Source: Chitinivibrionales bacterium (lineage in GTDB: Bacteria > Fibrobacterota > Chitinivibrionia > Chitinivibrionales > JANQEN01). From it: a stretch of 64,000 bases of DNA. Shown here piece by piece: positions 34,037 through 44,977 of this stretch. The stretch is taken from positions 1 through 64,000 of the forward strand of contig JANQEN010000063.1 of the NCBI GenBank assembly GCA_028278335.1, in the 5' to 3' direction. A model generated the notes under the pieces. It was given only the letters and a program-made list of their open reading frames with translations. It searched no databases and was not told the DNA's origin. Numbering within the stretch: the stretch's first letter is position 1; every line of letters starts with the position of its first letter. The position numbers and the translations under genes are program-made.

Positions 34037-35278
34037 CTAATCTTGTAAGCTGCGTGTTACCATTCCAGACCGCAATTTTGGCTCAAACCAAGTTGATTTA
34101 GGCGGCATAACTTCCCCGCTGTCAGCAACACTCATCAATTGGTTTATACTGGTTGGGTAAAGTGCAAAGGCAACCCGCATATCTTCATTGCATCGTTTTT
34201 CTAATTCCTTTGTTCCACGGATACCACCAATAAAATCGATTCGCTTATTAGTGCGAATATCCTGTAAATCAAGAACCGGCTCTAAGAGGTTCTTCTGAAG
34301 AATCGAAACATCTAAACTGAGGACTGGATCATCTGCAGGAAAGGTTCCCTCCTTGGGAACAAGCGAATACCAGGTCCCATCTAAAAGCATGGTAAAGTGT
34401 CCCACACGTAATGGAGTTGGATCATTGGTCTGCTCAACGGAAAAACGCTCGGAAACTTTTGCGATAAATTCATTGGGTGACATATTATTGATGTCTTTGA
34501 CTGCGCGAAAATAGCCAAGAATCTGTAGTTGGTTATCAGGAAAGGTAACTGCTAAAAAGTAGTTGTAAAGCTCATTTCCTGTGTGATCCTCATTATTTTG
34601 ACGACGTGCATTTCTTACTCGAAAGGCTGCAGCACTGCGATGATGACCATCGGCAACATACATGGCGTCAACCCTTTTAAAATTATCCACAATAGTTTGA
34701 ACATCATCGGGATTCGAGACTACCCACATAACGTGGCGAATTCCATCCTCTGCAGTAAAATCATAGTTTGGCTCATTTGCTTTACAGATCGATTCTAAAT
34801 GGAGATCAACCGCTTCATTTGCATGGTAGGACAGCATGACAGGACCGGTATTGGCATTGAGCACGTCCACATGATGAGCCCGATCATCTTCCTTATCAGG
34901 ACGAGTAAACTCATGCTTTTTTATAAGTCCCTGATCATACTCTTCAACACTGGCGCCAATCATAAGACCCCGTTGAGTATGGTCACCCATGGTTATTTCA
35001 TATATATAAAAGCAGGGAGTTTCATCTTGTATTAGAACACCTTCCTGAACAAAGTTTTGTAAGACATAGGCGCTTTTTTGATACACCTCTTCACTATGGG
35101 GATCAACCTCTCTATCGAAGTTGGTTTCAGCCTTAACAACGCGAAGATAGCTGTAGGGATTGTTTTCTGCCAATACTTTAGCTTCCTTTGAGTTAAGTAC
35201 GTCATAGGGTGGCGACGCTACTTTCTGAACAAGCTCGGCTCTTGGTCGAATCCCTCTGAAAGGTTGAATATCAGCCAT
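34037..35278 (-). CDS. DUF1015 family protein
   Basis: The 413-residue cytoplasmic protein starts IQPFRGIRPRAELVQKVASPPYDVL, the signature N-terminus of DUF1015. It also has YVADGHHRSAAAFRVRN in the middle and an RID..GG.RG segment. In several phyla DUF1015 lies next to serA/serC, as here, so a link with serine metabolism is likely though its reaction is unproven. GAGGG precedes the ATG. It is probably first in the four-gene operon. Confidence 0.92.
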   Translation of the reverse strand: MADIQPFRGIRPRAELVQKVASPPYDVLNSKEAKVLAENNPYSYLRVVKAETNFDREVDPHSEEVYQKSAYVLQNFVQEGVLIQDETPCFYIYEITMGDHTQRGLMIGASVEEYDQGLIKKHEFTRPDKEDDRAHHVDVLNANTGPVMLSYHANEAVDLHLESICKANEPNYDFTAEDGIRHVMWVVSNPDDVQTIVDNFKRVDAMYVADGHHRSAAAFRVRNARRQNNEDHTGNELYNYFLAVTFPDNQLQILGYFRAVKDINNMSPNEFIAKVSERFSVEQTNDPTPLRVGHFTMLLDGTWYSLVPKEGTFPADDPVLSLDVSILQKNLLEPVLDLQDIRTNKRIDFIGGIRGTKELEKRCNEDMRVAFALYPTSINQLMSVADSGEVMPPKSTWFEPKLRSGMVTRSLQD

Positions 35279-36289
35279 AGGTTCCCTCTTTTCTGTTAAG
35301 TGAATAACAAAATTATCGATTTAATTTTCAATGGTGGGTAGGCAAATTGCTTTGGCAATAAAGAAATTAGATATCTCTTAGTAATGATGAAGGCTATAGT
35401 TCTTCTGTTCATGCTAGGTATTAAACTTTCATCCAATCTTAAGCTCACTCACGGGTTGGTTTTTCTGAGTGATTACTTTAGTACTGAACAGCTTTGCTGC
35501 TCTTAGAAATCTAAATTTCCTTTCATACAATACTGTATGAAGCCATTTTTATTCTCTTATACCACTAACTGCTTAGTCGTACATCGGCCCCTTTTTACTA
35601 CTCTCAATCCTCTATAAAAATCGTATTGAAAAATATTAAAAAAATCAAATAGGCAACATGAAAAGTTTATTTTTTTTAGGTTTATTCACACATTATTTAT
35701 ACAACATTCATAAGTTTGCAATATCTTTTCTCTATTTAAAATTCACCATATAATTCCAATTATCACCAATTGTCCTTCGGCAAATTTCCGGTAACCTCCC
35801 TTAGAAAATCCCTGCCAATGCAATTAAACCTCATTTTTCCTAGTTTTTCCTTATACTTCAATTTTCAATTTTACCCAAGTTCAATCTTGGGATAGTGTCT
35901 CATTTTCAATTCTGATCAATAAATATTGAAAGGGATTAACAGAGATATCTAAAATTTTATTTTGGGTTAATTCTTTGCAAATTGCAGTTTTGACGAATTT
36001 CCCTATTTTTATATCCTTATTAAAGTCTTATAATTTTACCTATAATTATTACGTTTAACGAAATATTTTCAGAGCATATCTATACATTGATTAATAATGA
36101 ATCATAGCAACCAATCAATCCTTAGATAAATAATTATTCAAAACTCCCTTATAACAGTAAATCTTTTAAATATTTAATCACATTAAATTATATCGAAAAT
36201 AATAGGTGGTTTCTCTTTTTCTGTCATTCCATATCAACTATATTCTTTTTATAAAATCATCACGGATATCTTAAGTGAAGTGAGGGTAC
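35279..36289. other. AT-rich intergenic kilobase
   Basis: This 1-kb region divides two divergent transcripts and has no acceptable gene on either strand. At 35522-35541 TTCATAC pairs with GTATGAA around a 6-nt loop. I see no RNA element I could name, and no T-box or SAM-like core. Very high A+T continues from 35600 to 36240. Confidence 0.45.
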
Positions 36290-36484
36290 ATGAAAGCATC
36301 AAAAGAGTGGGGGTATTGCAGTTGCGAGTGCGGAAACAAAATTATGCCTGGCGATGAGATGGTTAATGTGGACGGCTTTCTCTTTCTTGCAGGTCATGAA
36401 GAAAACAAACGAACTCGCTTTACAAAAACCATTAAAAAAGAGAAAAAACCTACCTACAAACCTAATGACAATGTAGAGAAATAA
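36290..36484 (+). CDS. Small Cys-rich protein, possible zinc-binding
   Basis: The 64-residue protein has Cys9, Cys11, Cys13 and a later His (LAGHEE), and a Lys-rich basic tail. The start is supported by GAGGG just before the ATG. The stop codon lies 3 bp before the next gene's start, so the two are one transcript. It is too short to assign; a zinc or iron-sulphur site is possible. Confidence 0.65.
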   Translation: MKASKEWGYCSCECGNKIMPGDEMVNVDGFLFLAGHEENKRTRFTKTIKKEKKPTYKPNDNVEK

Positions 36485-36487
36485 TCT

Positions 36488-38026
36488 ATGACAAACAATA
36501 AATCGAATGATTATGATGTGGTCGTAATTGGAGCGGGTTTAGGAGGACTTTTTGCTGGTGCTAAGCTTGCTAAGGAGGGCAAACGGGTATTAGTTGTTGA
36601 GCAGCATAGCATACCCGGTGGCTATGCAACACAATTTAAGAGAAAGGGTTTTGTTTTTGAAGCAGGGTTGCATGCCTGGGATGGCTTGTTTAGCGATACC
36701 AATCCAAATCTTGCAATTCTTGATGATCTGAACATTCGTGACAACCTCTCCTTTGTTCGATTACCCGAATTTTATCATGTTCAGAGAGGTGACCTTGGTT
36801 TTACGTTGGCCGATGATATTGCCCTAGCAGAAAAAGAGCTGTGCCAACGTTTTCCTCGCGAACCGAAAGCCATTAAACGATATATGGAGCTTCTTGTGCG
36901 ATTGCGCAAGGAGATCCTCAATTTTCCCATAACACCGGGCAAAACTCTAGCCATGTTACCCCTAGCACCTATTCTATATCCAACTATCCTTAAAAATATT
37001 TTCTCGACACTTCACAATTTCTTAGACCGATTAACTAACAATGAAGATTTAAAACTGATTTTATCGGCAAACACAGCCTACTATCATACGGACCCTAAAA
37101 AATACGCCTTACTCCATTATGGAGGCGCTCAAAGTATCTATCTCTCAGGAGGTTGTGCTTATATTAAGGGAGGTTCCTATAAATTAGCTCAATATGTAAG
37201 CTCCTTTATTGAAAGTCATGGTGGTACAGTTCTATTTAATACTTCGGCAACAAAAATACCCTTCCGCAATAGTGCAATTTCAGGAGTGACCATGCAGTCT
37301 ACTCGTGATTCCTCCCAGATAAATGAAGTTTCCTGTGAGGTCGTTGTTGCCAATGCAAACATGCCCACGGTTATCAACTCACTTCTGCCAAAGGAGAAGA
37401 GTGCAAAGCTTCAAAAACGATTTGGCACCTACCAATTAAGCCACTCTGCCTTTTGCATTTATCTGGGACTAAAAAAGCCACTCCATACTATTGGTAATAA
37501 TCGCTATTGTGCCTTTATTCTTCCCAAAGAACTTACTCGCTTTTCTGATCTTGGGCATCATAATACTACAAAGGATTATACTAAAAAAATCATCTCCTTG
37601 GTTGATTATAGTCTGATCGAGGCAAATCTCAACGAAGATAATGCACCCACCGCATCAGTCATGGTTGTAGATGAAATAGATCAATGGGAAGGTCTCTCCC
37701 CTTCTGAATACAAGGAAAAAAAGGAGAGGGTTGCTGACAGCCTCATGAAAGAGATGGAAAACTATTTACCTGGGATAAGCCAATTAGTTGCGCATCGGGA
37801 AATAGCTACACCCAAAACATTTGAACGGTATACCTTAAATCCTGGTGGCTGTATTTATGGGTATGCCCAGAGTGTAAACCAAATTGGACCAAAACGTCCC
37901 AACATATACTCTTCAATTCCCGGTCTCTATTTTGCATCGGCCTGGACAAAACCGGGTGGTGGTTTATCACCAGTGTCAAAATCAGGATATACTGCAGCCT
38001 GCCAAATTTTAAAAAAGTATTCCTGA
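36488..38026 (+). CDS. FAD-dependent oxidoreductase, CrtI/RetSat-like
   Basis: The 512-residue enzyme begins with the dinucleotide-binding fold DVVVIGAGLGGLFAGAKLAKEG, then VEQHSIPGGYATQFKRKGFVFEAG. That is typical of phytoene desaturase/retinol saturase-like flavoproteins. The C-terminal segment PGLYFASAWTKPGGGLSPVSKSGY is the second flavin-binding motif of the family. It probably reduces or desaturates an isoprenoid-like or other hydrophobic substrate, but no isoprenoid genes are adjacent. It is second in an operon with the small Cys-rich protein. Confidence 0.88.
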   Translation: MTNNKSNDYDVVVIGAGLGGLFAGAKLAKEGKRVLVVEQHSIPGGYATQFKRKGFVFEAGLHAWDGLFSDTNPNLAILDDLNIRDNLSFVRLPEFYHVQRGDLGFTLADDIALAEKELCQRFPREPKAIKRYMELLVRLRKEILNFPITPGKTLAMLPLAPILYPTILKNIFSTLHNFLDRLTNNEDLKLILSANTAYYHTDPKKYALLHYGGAQSIYLSGGCAYIKGGSYKLAQYVSSFIESHGGTVLFNTSATKIPFRNSAISGVTMQSTRDSSQINEVSCEVVVANANMPTVINSLLPKEKSAKLQKRFGTYQLSHSAFCIYLGLKKPLHTIGNNRYCAFILPKELTRFSDLGHHNTTKDYTKKIISLVDYSLIEANLNEDNAPTASVMVVDEIDQWEGLSPSEYKEKKERVADSLMKEMENYLPGISQLVAHREIATPKTFERYTLNPGGCIYGYAQSVNQIGPKRPNIYSSIPGLYFASAWTKPGGGLSPVSKSGYTAACQILKKYS

Positions 38027-38072
38027 TTGAATGTCCATTTTTAAATGCGTCGGTTAATTATTTTACTCTTCT

Positions 38073-41000
38073 ATGTCAGGAATACAGCTTTATACCAGTA
38101 ATCAGTTAGAACAGCTCACAGAGCAACTGGTTGCAATGATCTCAAGAGAGCCTCTTCCGCCAATGGAGTCTGAGATTATTGCTATTCCCTCTGGAGGGAT
38201 GGAACGGTACATTTCCTTTGCCCTGGCAGAAAAGCTTTCGGTTTGTGCCCATGTATCATTTCCCTTTCCCAAAGCACTAATTCAGTCAATTTACAAATTA
38301 ATTTTTCCTGAGATGTGTGACTGGTCGCTCTATCAAAGAGAAATGATGACCTGGAAAATCATGGAGCTGCTCCCCTCTTTATACAATGAATCCAGCTTCA
38401 GCACTCTAAAATCGTATCTACAATCAGACGTTGCGCAAAACAGATTGTTTGAACTCTCTCTAAAAATTGCCGACCTCTTTGATCAATATCTGATTTTTAG
38501 ACCAGACATGCTTTTACAATGGGACCAAGGCAAGGAGAAGCGTGGTAACAATGAGCAATGGCAGGCTATTCTTTGGCGAGCCCTTGTTGACTCCTTTGAA
38601 ATAAGACATCAGGCGCAATTACAAAAAGACCTCTTTGCAAAGCTTAGCCAAAGGGGCTCCTTTACCAATCTACCATCTCGGATATCACTTTTTGGCATAT
38701 CCTATCTCCCACCACAATACCTTCGAATTCTAGATGCACTGGCACAGCATTGCTCCATATATCTCTTTAGCATTAATCCCTGTAAACACTTTTGGGACGA
38801 TATTATTTCATCAAAAAAATTATCAAAGGTGTCTGTCAAACAGGCCACCTCTATCCAGCAAGATCTTTTTCTTCATTATGAAACCGGAAACCGTCTACTC
38901 TCTTCCCTTGGTAGCTACGGAAAGGAATACTTTTCCCTATTGCATGACCTTGACTGTGAAGAAGAGAGCCATCATATAGACCCAAGGGAGAATTCTCTTT
39001 TATCAACAATTCAAGGGAACATTTTAAATCTCTATGAGCAAAAATCACCCAAACCAATTGACCTAAGCGACGATTCTATCCAAATTCATAATTGTCACAA
39101 TGCACTTCGAGAAATTGAAGTGTTACACGATACAATTCTAGCGCAATTTGATAAGGATAGCTCTCTGGCTCCCCACGACATTATTGTTATGTCTCCCGAT
39201 TTGGACCACTATGCTCCCTATGTTGAAGCGGTTTTTAAAACTCCTTCAACTGCGGAAGCCTATGTTCCCTATACCATTGCAGATACTCACACCCAAAACG
39301 ATAGCCGAGTCATTCAAGACTTTTTTGAGCTCACTACCATTGGTGAAAAAAGATTTAGTGCTACTGCACTCTTCTCTCTTTTGGAATCACCAATTATACA
39401 GGAGACATTGGGAATCGATCAAGAGGAGCTCCAACGCATCCGTCAATGGATAGAACAAACAGGAATTCGCTGGGGCATTGATGGCACCCATCGCAAGGAG
39501 ATCGGACTGCCAGAACAGCATGAGAATACCTGGTATGCAGGCTTAGATCAACTGTTCCTTGGTTTTGCCATGGAACCCCAGAAACAGGAATTATTTAAGG
39601 GAATTATACCAAACATTTCTATTGATGAAGGTGATACTCCCCTCTTGGAAAAGCTCACCTGGTTTATTGAAAAGCTTATCTACTTTTCCAAAGAGTTAGA
39701 GACCGATCGTCCTCTATCAGCTTGGAGCGATCTATTACTCACCTTTATATCTACCTTTTTAAAGGGAGCACAATCATCCTCTCAATCAATCGAACTTTTG
39801 CGCAAACACATTCTTTCACTAAATGAACAGGGTTCTGCTGTATCATTTTCGTTACCCCTATCCTTTTCTGTGATAAGGGAGTTTTTACAAAGGGGACTCT
39901 CAAAAAAGCAGTATGGGAGTGGATTTATCACCGGTGGAGTAACCTTTTGCACCCTACTCCCCATGCGTAACATCCCCTTTAAAGTGGTTTGCCTTATTGG
40001 CATGAACCATGCGACTTTTCCTCGAAAAGAGAGAAGTACCAGCTTTAATGTAATGCATTCAAATCCACTCATTGGTGATCGTTCTTTGCGAAAAGAGGAT
40101 CGGTACTGTTTTTTAGAGGCACTACTTTCAGCCCGTCAAACCTTTATTATCATCTATCAGGGCAGAAATTGTTCTGATAACAGTATTATACAACCGGCTA
40201 CTCCGGTAACCGAATTGATCGACTATATTCAAAAAAACTTTTCCATAGATTCTCATACCGATGCGTCTATTGTCAACCACATTACCTGGAAACATAGACT
40301 TAATGCCTTTAGTGAGGAATACTTTTTACCAACTTCACATAAGTATTTCAGCTATTCCAAAGCAAATTTTGAAGCGACCCAAAAGCAAAGCTTGGCACAT
40401 ACACCACAGAAGATCACACCAATTTCTGTTCCCCTTGAATCTCCTGTAAAAACAATATCTCTTCAACAACTGTGCGCCTTTTTCTTTCACCCAGTGAAAC
40501 ATTTTTTAAAAAATCAACTGGGAATCTTTCCACCCCAAATCACCGACTCACTCCGCGATGAAGAACCCTTTACTCTTGAGGGTTTATCCTCCTATACCTT
40601 AAATGAGTTTTTAATCTCCCAGAGGATTAATGATGCACCGACAAAGGAATCCTACGAATACGTCAAGTCCTTAGGGATGTTACCTCACGGAGAAGCTGGT
40701 CGTACTCTTTTTCAATCATCTCTTCAGGAGGCCGACTTTTTTGTATCAGCCCTACAATCATCCCAACCTCTTCAAAATGTGGCTATAGACAAAAGCGTCT
40801 CTCTAAGCATTGACGACTTGTCCCTTACTGGTAACTTCTCCCATATCACCGAGCAGGGCCCTCTGCTTTTTAGAACAGGAAGAATCCGTGCAAAAGACCG
40901 TATTTGGTTGTGGCTTCATCATCTTATCTATTGTGCTACCACTGATGGATCCTGCGTAAGCACCTTTATCAGTAAAGAGAGCTCCGATTCAATCAAAAGC

Positions 41001-41327
41001 GTTCAATTTCAGCGAATAGATGGGGCAACACAATATTTAAGGGAGCTTATTACTCTGTATAAGGCAGGTATGAGCCTACCACTCCCTTTCTATCCAGAAA
41101 CATCCTTTGCCTTTGCCCGCTCACATTGTAAAGGCAACTCTGCAGAAAATTCACTTAGATACGCTGAACAATCCTGGTTTGGTACAGATTATTTACGTGG
41201 CGAGAGAAATGATCCCTATTATCGGATTTATCCTGGAAAGAGCATTGACTACAATGACTCCTTTATGGAACATGCCCAGGTGATGTTTAGGCCCATTCTT
41301 CAAAATGCGCAGGAGTCCTCTTTGTGA
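38073..41327 (+). CDS. recC: Exonuclease V gamma subunit
   Basis: The 1084-residue protein starts IQLYTSNQLEQLTEQLVAMI and contains IPSGGMERYISFALAEKL, the conserved RecC N-terminus. Later it has VCLIGMNHATFPR, LLPMRNIPFKVV and the FF.HPVKHFLKNQLGI segment. RecC is the catalytically dead helicase-like subunit that recognises Chi. No Shine-Dalgarno site is visible before the ATG at 38073. It overlaps recB by 4 bp (41324-41327), the usual order. RecBCD repairs double-strand breaks and degrades linear DNA. Confidence 0.93.
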   Translation: MSGIQLYTSNQLEQLTEQLVAMISREPLPPMESEIIAIPSGGMERYISFALAEKLSVCAHVSFPFPKALIQSIYKLIFPEMCDWSLYQREMMTWKIMELLPSLYNESSFSTLKSYLQSDVAQNRLFELSLKIADLFDQYLIFRPDMLLQWDQGKEKRGNNEQWQAILWRALVDSFEIRHQAQLQKDLFAKLSQRGSFTNLPSRISLFGISYLPPQYLRILDALAQHCSIYLFSINPCKHFWDDIISSKKLSKVSVKQATSIQQDLFLHYETGNRLLSSLGSYGKEYFSLLHDLDCEEESHHIDPRENSLLSTIQGNILNLYEQKSPKPIDLSDDSIQIHNCHNALREIEVLHDTILAQFDKDSSLAPHDIIVMSPDLDHYAPYVEAVFKTPSTAEAYVPYTIADTHTQNDSRVIQDFFELTTIGEKRFSATALFSLLESPIIQETLGIDQEELQRIRQWIEQTGIRWGIDGTHRKEIGLPEQHENTWYAGLDQLFLGFAMEPQKQELFKGIIPNISIDEGDTPLLEKLTWFIEKLIYFSKELETDRPLSAWSDLLLTFISTFLKGAQSSSQSIELLRKHILSLNEQGSAVSFSLPLSFSVIREFLQRGLSKKQYGSGFITGGVTFCTLLPMRNIPFKVVCLIGMNHATFPRKERSTSFNVMHSNPLIGDRSLRKEDRYCFLEALLSARQTFIIIYQGRNCSDNSIIQPATPVTELIDYIQKNFSIDSHTDASIVNHITWKHRLNAFSEEYFLPTSHKYFSYSKANFEATQKQSLAHTPQKITPISVPLESPVKTISLQQLCAFFFHPVKHFLKNQLGIFPPQITDSLRDEEPFTLEGLSSYTLNEFLISQRINDAPTKESYEYVKSLGMLPHGEAGRTLFQSSLQEADFFVSALQSSQPLQNVAIDKSVSLSIDDLSLTGNFSHITEQGPLLFRTGRIRAKDRIWLWLHHLIYCATTDGSCVSTFISKESSDSIKSVQFQRIDGATQYLRELITLYKAGMSLPLPFYPETSFAFARSHCKGNSAENSLRYAEQSWFGTDYLRGERNDPYYRIYPGKSIDYNDSFMEHAQVMFRPILQNAQESSL

Positions 41328-44300
41328 ACACCTTTAATCTTATCACCTGTCCTTTACAAGGGACGCATTGCATCTCTGCTGGCGCAGGAACCGGAAAGAC
41401 CTATGCCATCGCCCACCTAGTCTTACGACTACTTTTAGAGTGTGAACTTCCTTTGGACTCTATTTTGGTAGTGACCTTTACCGAGGCTGCCACTGAAGAG
41501 CTACAGGATAGGATTCGACAACTACTTGGGGAGGCACTTACCTGTCTTGACAATCCCTCAAACTGTACAAATGATAATTTACTGGCAATCATAACTAAGC
41601 AGCGCCAAAGCAAACAGGTAACCTCTATACGTAACCTGTTGGAACGAGCACTCTACTCCTTTGATGAATCTTCTGTCTGTACCATCCATAGTTTTTGTCA
41701 TCGCATACTTAATGACAATGCCTTTGAAAGCAATGTCTCTTTTGATACAGAGTTAGTACCCAATCAAGATGTGCTTATTAGAAAGGCTGTTATTGACTTC
41801 TGGCGACTTCTTATTGACAAAGAGTCTCCACTCTTTATTCGATTTTTATTGGAGAGCAACTGGAACCCAAAACGTTGCTTTGATCTCGTATATAATCGGT
41901 TAGGCCAGATCGATATAACCGTAACACCACAGAGGATTGAGTGTGACACAACTCAACAGGAGAATCATTTCTTAAAGGCCTTTCAGGTTGTATCTAAGAT
42001 GTGGGCCCACGAAAAAGAGGCCATTGAGCAGCTTCTTCTTACCAGTAACTCTCTCAGTCGCATCAAATACAATATAAAAAGAGTTCCCCTACACATTCGT
42101 GCCATGGATACCTATCTAAAAAATGATCTGGCAACACCAAGTCTCTTCCCCTCCTTTGTCCGGTTTACTGCATCAGCAATTGTGGATGCTACAAAAAAGA
42201 GATGTGACCCGATAGTGCATCCCTTTTTTGACCTCTGTGAAACAGTACATGCCAATGCTCAAGAGTTACAGAAGGTCCTGCAAGCCAAGTTAGTTCAAAC
42301 AAAGATTAATCTCTTCTCCTATGTAAAAGATCAATTAGATAAAAACAAACATGAGAGTAACCTCTGTACCTTTGATGATCTTCTTATCAATCTTTATCAA
42401 GCACTCCATCACGGAAAAAGTAGCGCTCTTAGTACATTTATCAAGAGTAAATACACAGCAGCTCTGATTGATGAATTTCAAGATACCGACCCAACTCAAT
42501 ATGCCATATTTAATGCACTTTTTTCCAATAGCCATGTACCCTTATTCCTGATTGGTGATCCTAAACAGGCGATTTACAGCTTTCGAGGAGCAGATATCTT
42601 CACCTTCTTTAAGGCAACAGAGCAATCACCCAAGACTAACCAACACACTCTTTCAACAAATTATCGTTCACACCAACGCTTGATAAAAGCTTTCAATACC
42701 CTCTTTGCCCAGCATAGAGATACCTTTATCTATCCAGAGATTCCCTATCATACTCTTGACACACCAGACTCATTGCACAGTGATGTTGCTCTGCACATTG
42801 CCAACAAACCGATTTGCTCTTCCCTAAAAATTATTTTTTGTAAGAAGAATGAGTCCGATGCAAAACCTATATCTAAAGTGCACGCACAATCACTTATTGG
42901 TGATGCGATTATAAAGGAAATCATCCTATTACTGAGTAAAGGCTCCATTGCAACTAAAGAAAGCAATAAGTCTGTCACTCCGGAAATGATTGCCATTTTA
43001 GTACGCACTCGAGCACAAGCTCGATTTCTTAAGGAGATGCTTGCTCAAAACCATATCCCTGCAGTGCTGCACAGTGCTGGCAATATTTTTGACACAACAG
43101 AGGCTCTCACAATACATACGGTACTCTCTGCTATTGCCCATCCTAAAAACCATGGCACAGTTAAGGCTGCACTCTGTACGACGCTCTTTGACATTGGTGA
43201 TACTGCTCTCTTTACTCATGAGGATCAACAGACGATTTTTGAAGAGTATTTTAGCACCTTTCAACGATATTATGATCTTTGGGATCGATTTGGTTTTGTG
43301 CGTATGATGTCGACCCTCTTTGATGAACAACAGGTGCGCCAAAGAGTGTTAGCGAGTTTGGATGGTGAGCGACAGCTGACCAATTTTTTGCACGTGCAGG
43401 ATTTGCTTTCCCAGAAGAGTAAAGAGAATCACTTGGCAATGCCGCAACTACTTAACTGGTTTACGCAGCAGTTAGACCCTTCCACACCCCGTCTTGAAGA
43501 GCATGAATTACGCTTAGAAAAGGATGACAGAGCAGTCACCATTGTTACCATGCACAAATCAAAGGGATTGGAATATCCTATAGTTTTTTGTCCCTTTACT
43601 TGGGGTAGCTCGAACATTTCTGATAAGGAAGTTCTCTTTCATAAAAGTGGTCAGCGAATATTTGATGTGGGAAGTGACCAATTCAACGAACACAAATCAA
43701 TGGCTGAAAAAGAGCTTCTTGCAGAAAACATCCGTTTATTCTATGTGGCATGTACCCGCGCAAAATATCGTTGTTATCTCTATTGGGGACGATTTAGCAC
43801 TGCCGAAACTTCTGCACCAGCCTTTATTTTTCATCGTCCTTCAACGTGGAACAGTGAGGCTTCCTTAGATGATCTTGAGCGTCATGTGAAATCCTTAGAT
43901 GAAGCAGCCCTGTATGCTGACTTAAAGGCGCTGGCAAAAAAATCGGACCAAACCATAGGTATACACTATTGCAATGATGAACCCGCAACAGAACTTACCC
44001 CACCTATTATTGAAGCTCCTACATTGACTTATAGAACATTTACCCGATCAATTCAACCGGGAAAGCATGTATCAAGTTTTTCCGGGCTTACCCATACTAC
44101 TCCCTCTTCAACACCTTTCTATGAATCCACTTTTTCACCAGCCTCTACCCTTTCGCAAAGAGAGCAGACTCTTAAAAGCATTTTCACCTTTCCCTCTGGT
44201 GCAACCAGTGGATCGATGATACATAGCATATTTGAAAAGTGTGACTTTACTCAAGCAGAATCGGAAGAGACATCAGTACTTGTCACCCAAACTTTAGCTT

Positions 44301-44902
44301 CCTATGGATTTGATCATCTCTGGGTCGACGTGATTAAGGATATGGTACTCACTACTCTCGCCCATCCCTTATCAACACCCTCTGAAACATTCTCTCTCAG
44401 TAGAATACTGCAACAGGACACCATACGAGAGTTAGAATTTTATTACCCACTCAGTGAGATTAATCAAAAAGAACTTCAAACACTCTTTAAAGAGGTGGGA
44501 TACAATCATCTGGCAACTAGAATGGAAGAGTTAGAGTTTCAACCCCTCTTGGGATATATGCATGGATTTATTGATCTCGTTGTTCACCACAATAATAAGT
44601 ATTACATTATTGACTGGAAGTCAAATCATTTGGGGGCAAACTATAGTGACTATGATCAGCAGAATATCAAGAAATCAATGGGTGATAACAATTATGATTT
44701 ACAATACCTTATTTATACACTTGCTGTAGATCGATATCTGCACTCTCGCTTGCCCCACTATTCCTATGCAAAAAATTTTGGTGGTGTATACTACCTTTTT
44801 GTACGAGGTCTCTCCGATTCTCCTAATCAAACAGGCGTATTCTTTGACAAACCAGGTGACAATATAATCCATCAACTCTCTAAAAGACTTATAAATCCAT
44901 AA
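41324..44902 (+). CDS. recB: Exonuclease V beta subunit (helicase-nuclease)
   Basis: This 1192-residue UvrD-like helicase has Walker A at about residues 18-28 (SAGAGTGKTYAIAHL). The Walker B-type motif DEFQDTDPTQY starts at Asp383. GDPKQAIYSFRGADIFTF is motif III, and VTMHKSKGLEYPIVF is the late helicase motif. The C-terminal nuclease domain carries GFIDLVV and then IIDWKSN with Asp1097 and Lys1099. The protein is therefore complete and active by sequence. No recD follows; the next DNA is a repeat-like region. RecD may lie elsewhere in the genome. Confidence 0.96.
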   Translation: MNTFNLITCPLQGTHCISAGAGTGKTYAIAHLVLRLLLECELPLDSILVVTFTEAATEELQDRIRQLLGEALTCLDNPSNCTNDNLLAIITKQRQSKQVTSIRNLLERALYSFDESSVCTIHSFCHRILNDNAFESNVSFDTELVPNQDVLIRKAVIDFWRLLIDKESPLFIRFLLESNWNPKRCFDLVYNRLGQIDITVTPQRIECDTTQQENHFLKAFQVVSKMWAHEKEAIEQLLLTSNSLSRIKYNIKRVPLHIRAMDTYLKNDLATPSLFPSFVRFTASAIVDATKKRCDPIVHPFFDLCETVHANAQELQKVLQAKLVQTKINLFSYVKDQLDKNKHESNLCTFDDLLINLYQALHHGKSSALSTFIKSKYTAALIDEFQDTDPTQYAIFNALFSNSHVPLFLIGDPKQAIYSFRGADIFTFFKATEQSPKTNQHTLSTNYRSHQRLIKAFNTLFAQHRDTFIYPEIPYHTLDTPDSLHSDVALHIANKPICSSLKIIFCKKNESDAKPISKVHAQSLIGDAIIKEIILLLSKGSIATKESNKSVTPEMIAILVRTRAQARFLKEMLAQNHIPAVLHSAGNIFDTTEALTIHTVLSAIAHPKNHGTVKAALCTTLFDIGDTALFTHEDQQTIFEEYFSTFQRYYDLWDRFGFVRMMSTLFDEQQVRQRVLASLDGERQLTNFLHVQDLLSQKSKENHLAMPQLLNWFTQQLDPSTPRLEEHELRLEKDDRAVTIVTMHKSKGLEYPIVFCPFTWGSSNISDKEVLFHKSGQRIFDVGSDQFNEHKSMAEKELLAENIRLFYVACTRAKYRCYLYWGRFSTAETSAPAFIFHRPSTWNSEASLDDLERHVKSLDEAALYADLKALAKKSDQTIGIHYCNDEPATELTPPIIEAPTLTYRTFTRSIQPGKHVSSFSGLTHTTPSSTPFYESTFSPASTLSQREQTLKSIFTFPSGATSGSMIHSIFEKCDFTQAESEETSVLVTQTLASYGFDHLWVDVIKDMVLTTLAHPLSTPSETFSLSRILQQDTIRELEFYYPLSEINQKELQTLFKEVGYNHLATRMEELEFQPLLGYMHGFIDLVVHHNNKYYIIDWKSNHLGANYSDYDQQNIKKSMGDNNYDLQYLIYTLAVDRYLHSRLPHYSYAKNFGGVYYLFVRGLSDSPNQTGVFFDKPGDNIIHQLSKRLINP

Positions 44903-44977
44903 CACTCCTTCAATGCTAGCAATTTCATTCTAACAATTCAGAAAAAGTACAAAATAAAACGATTTTAATCCCCTTCA

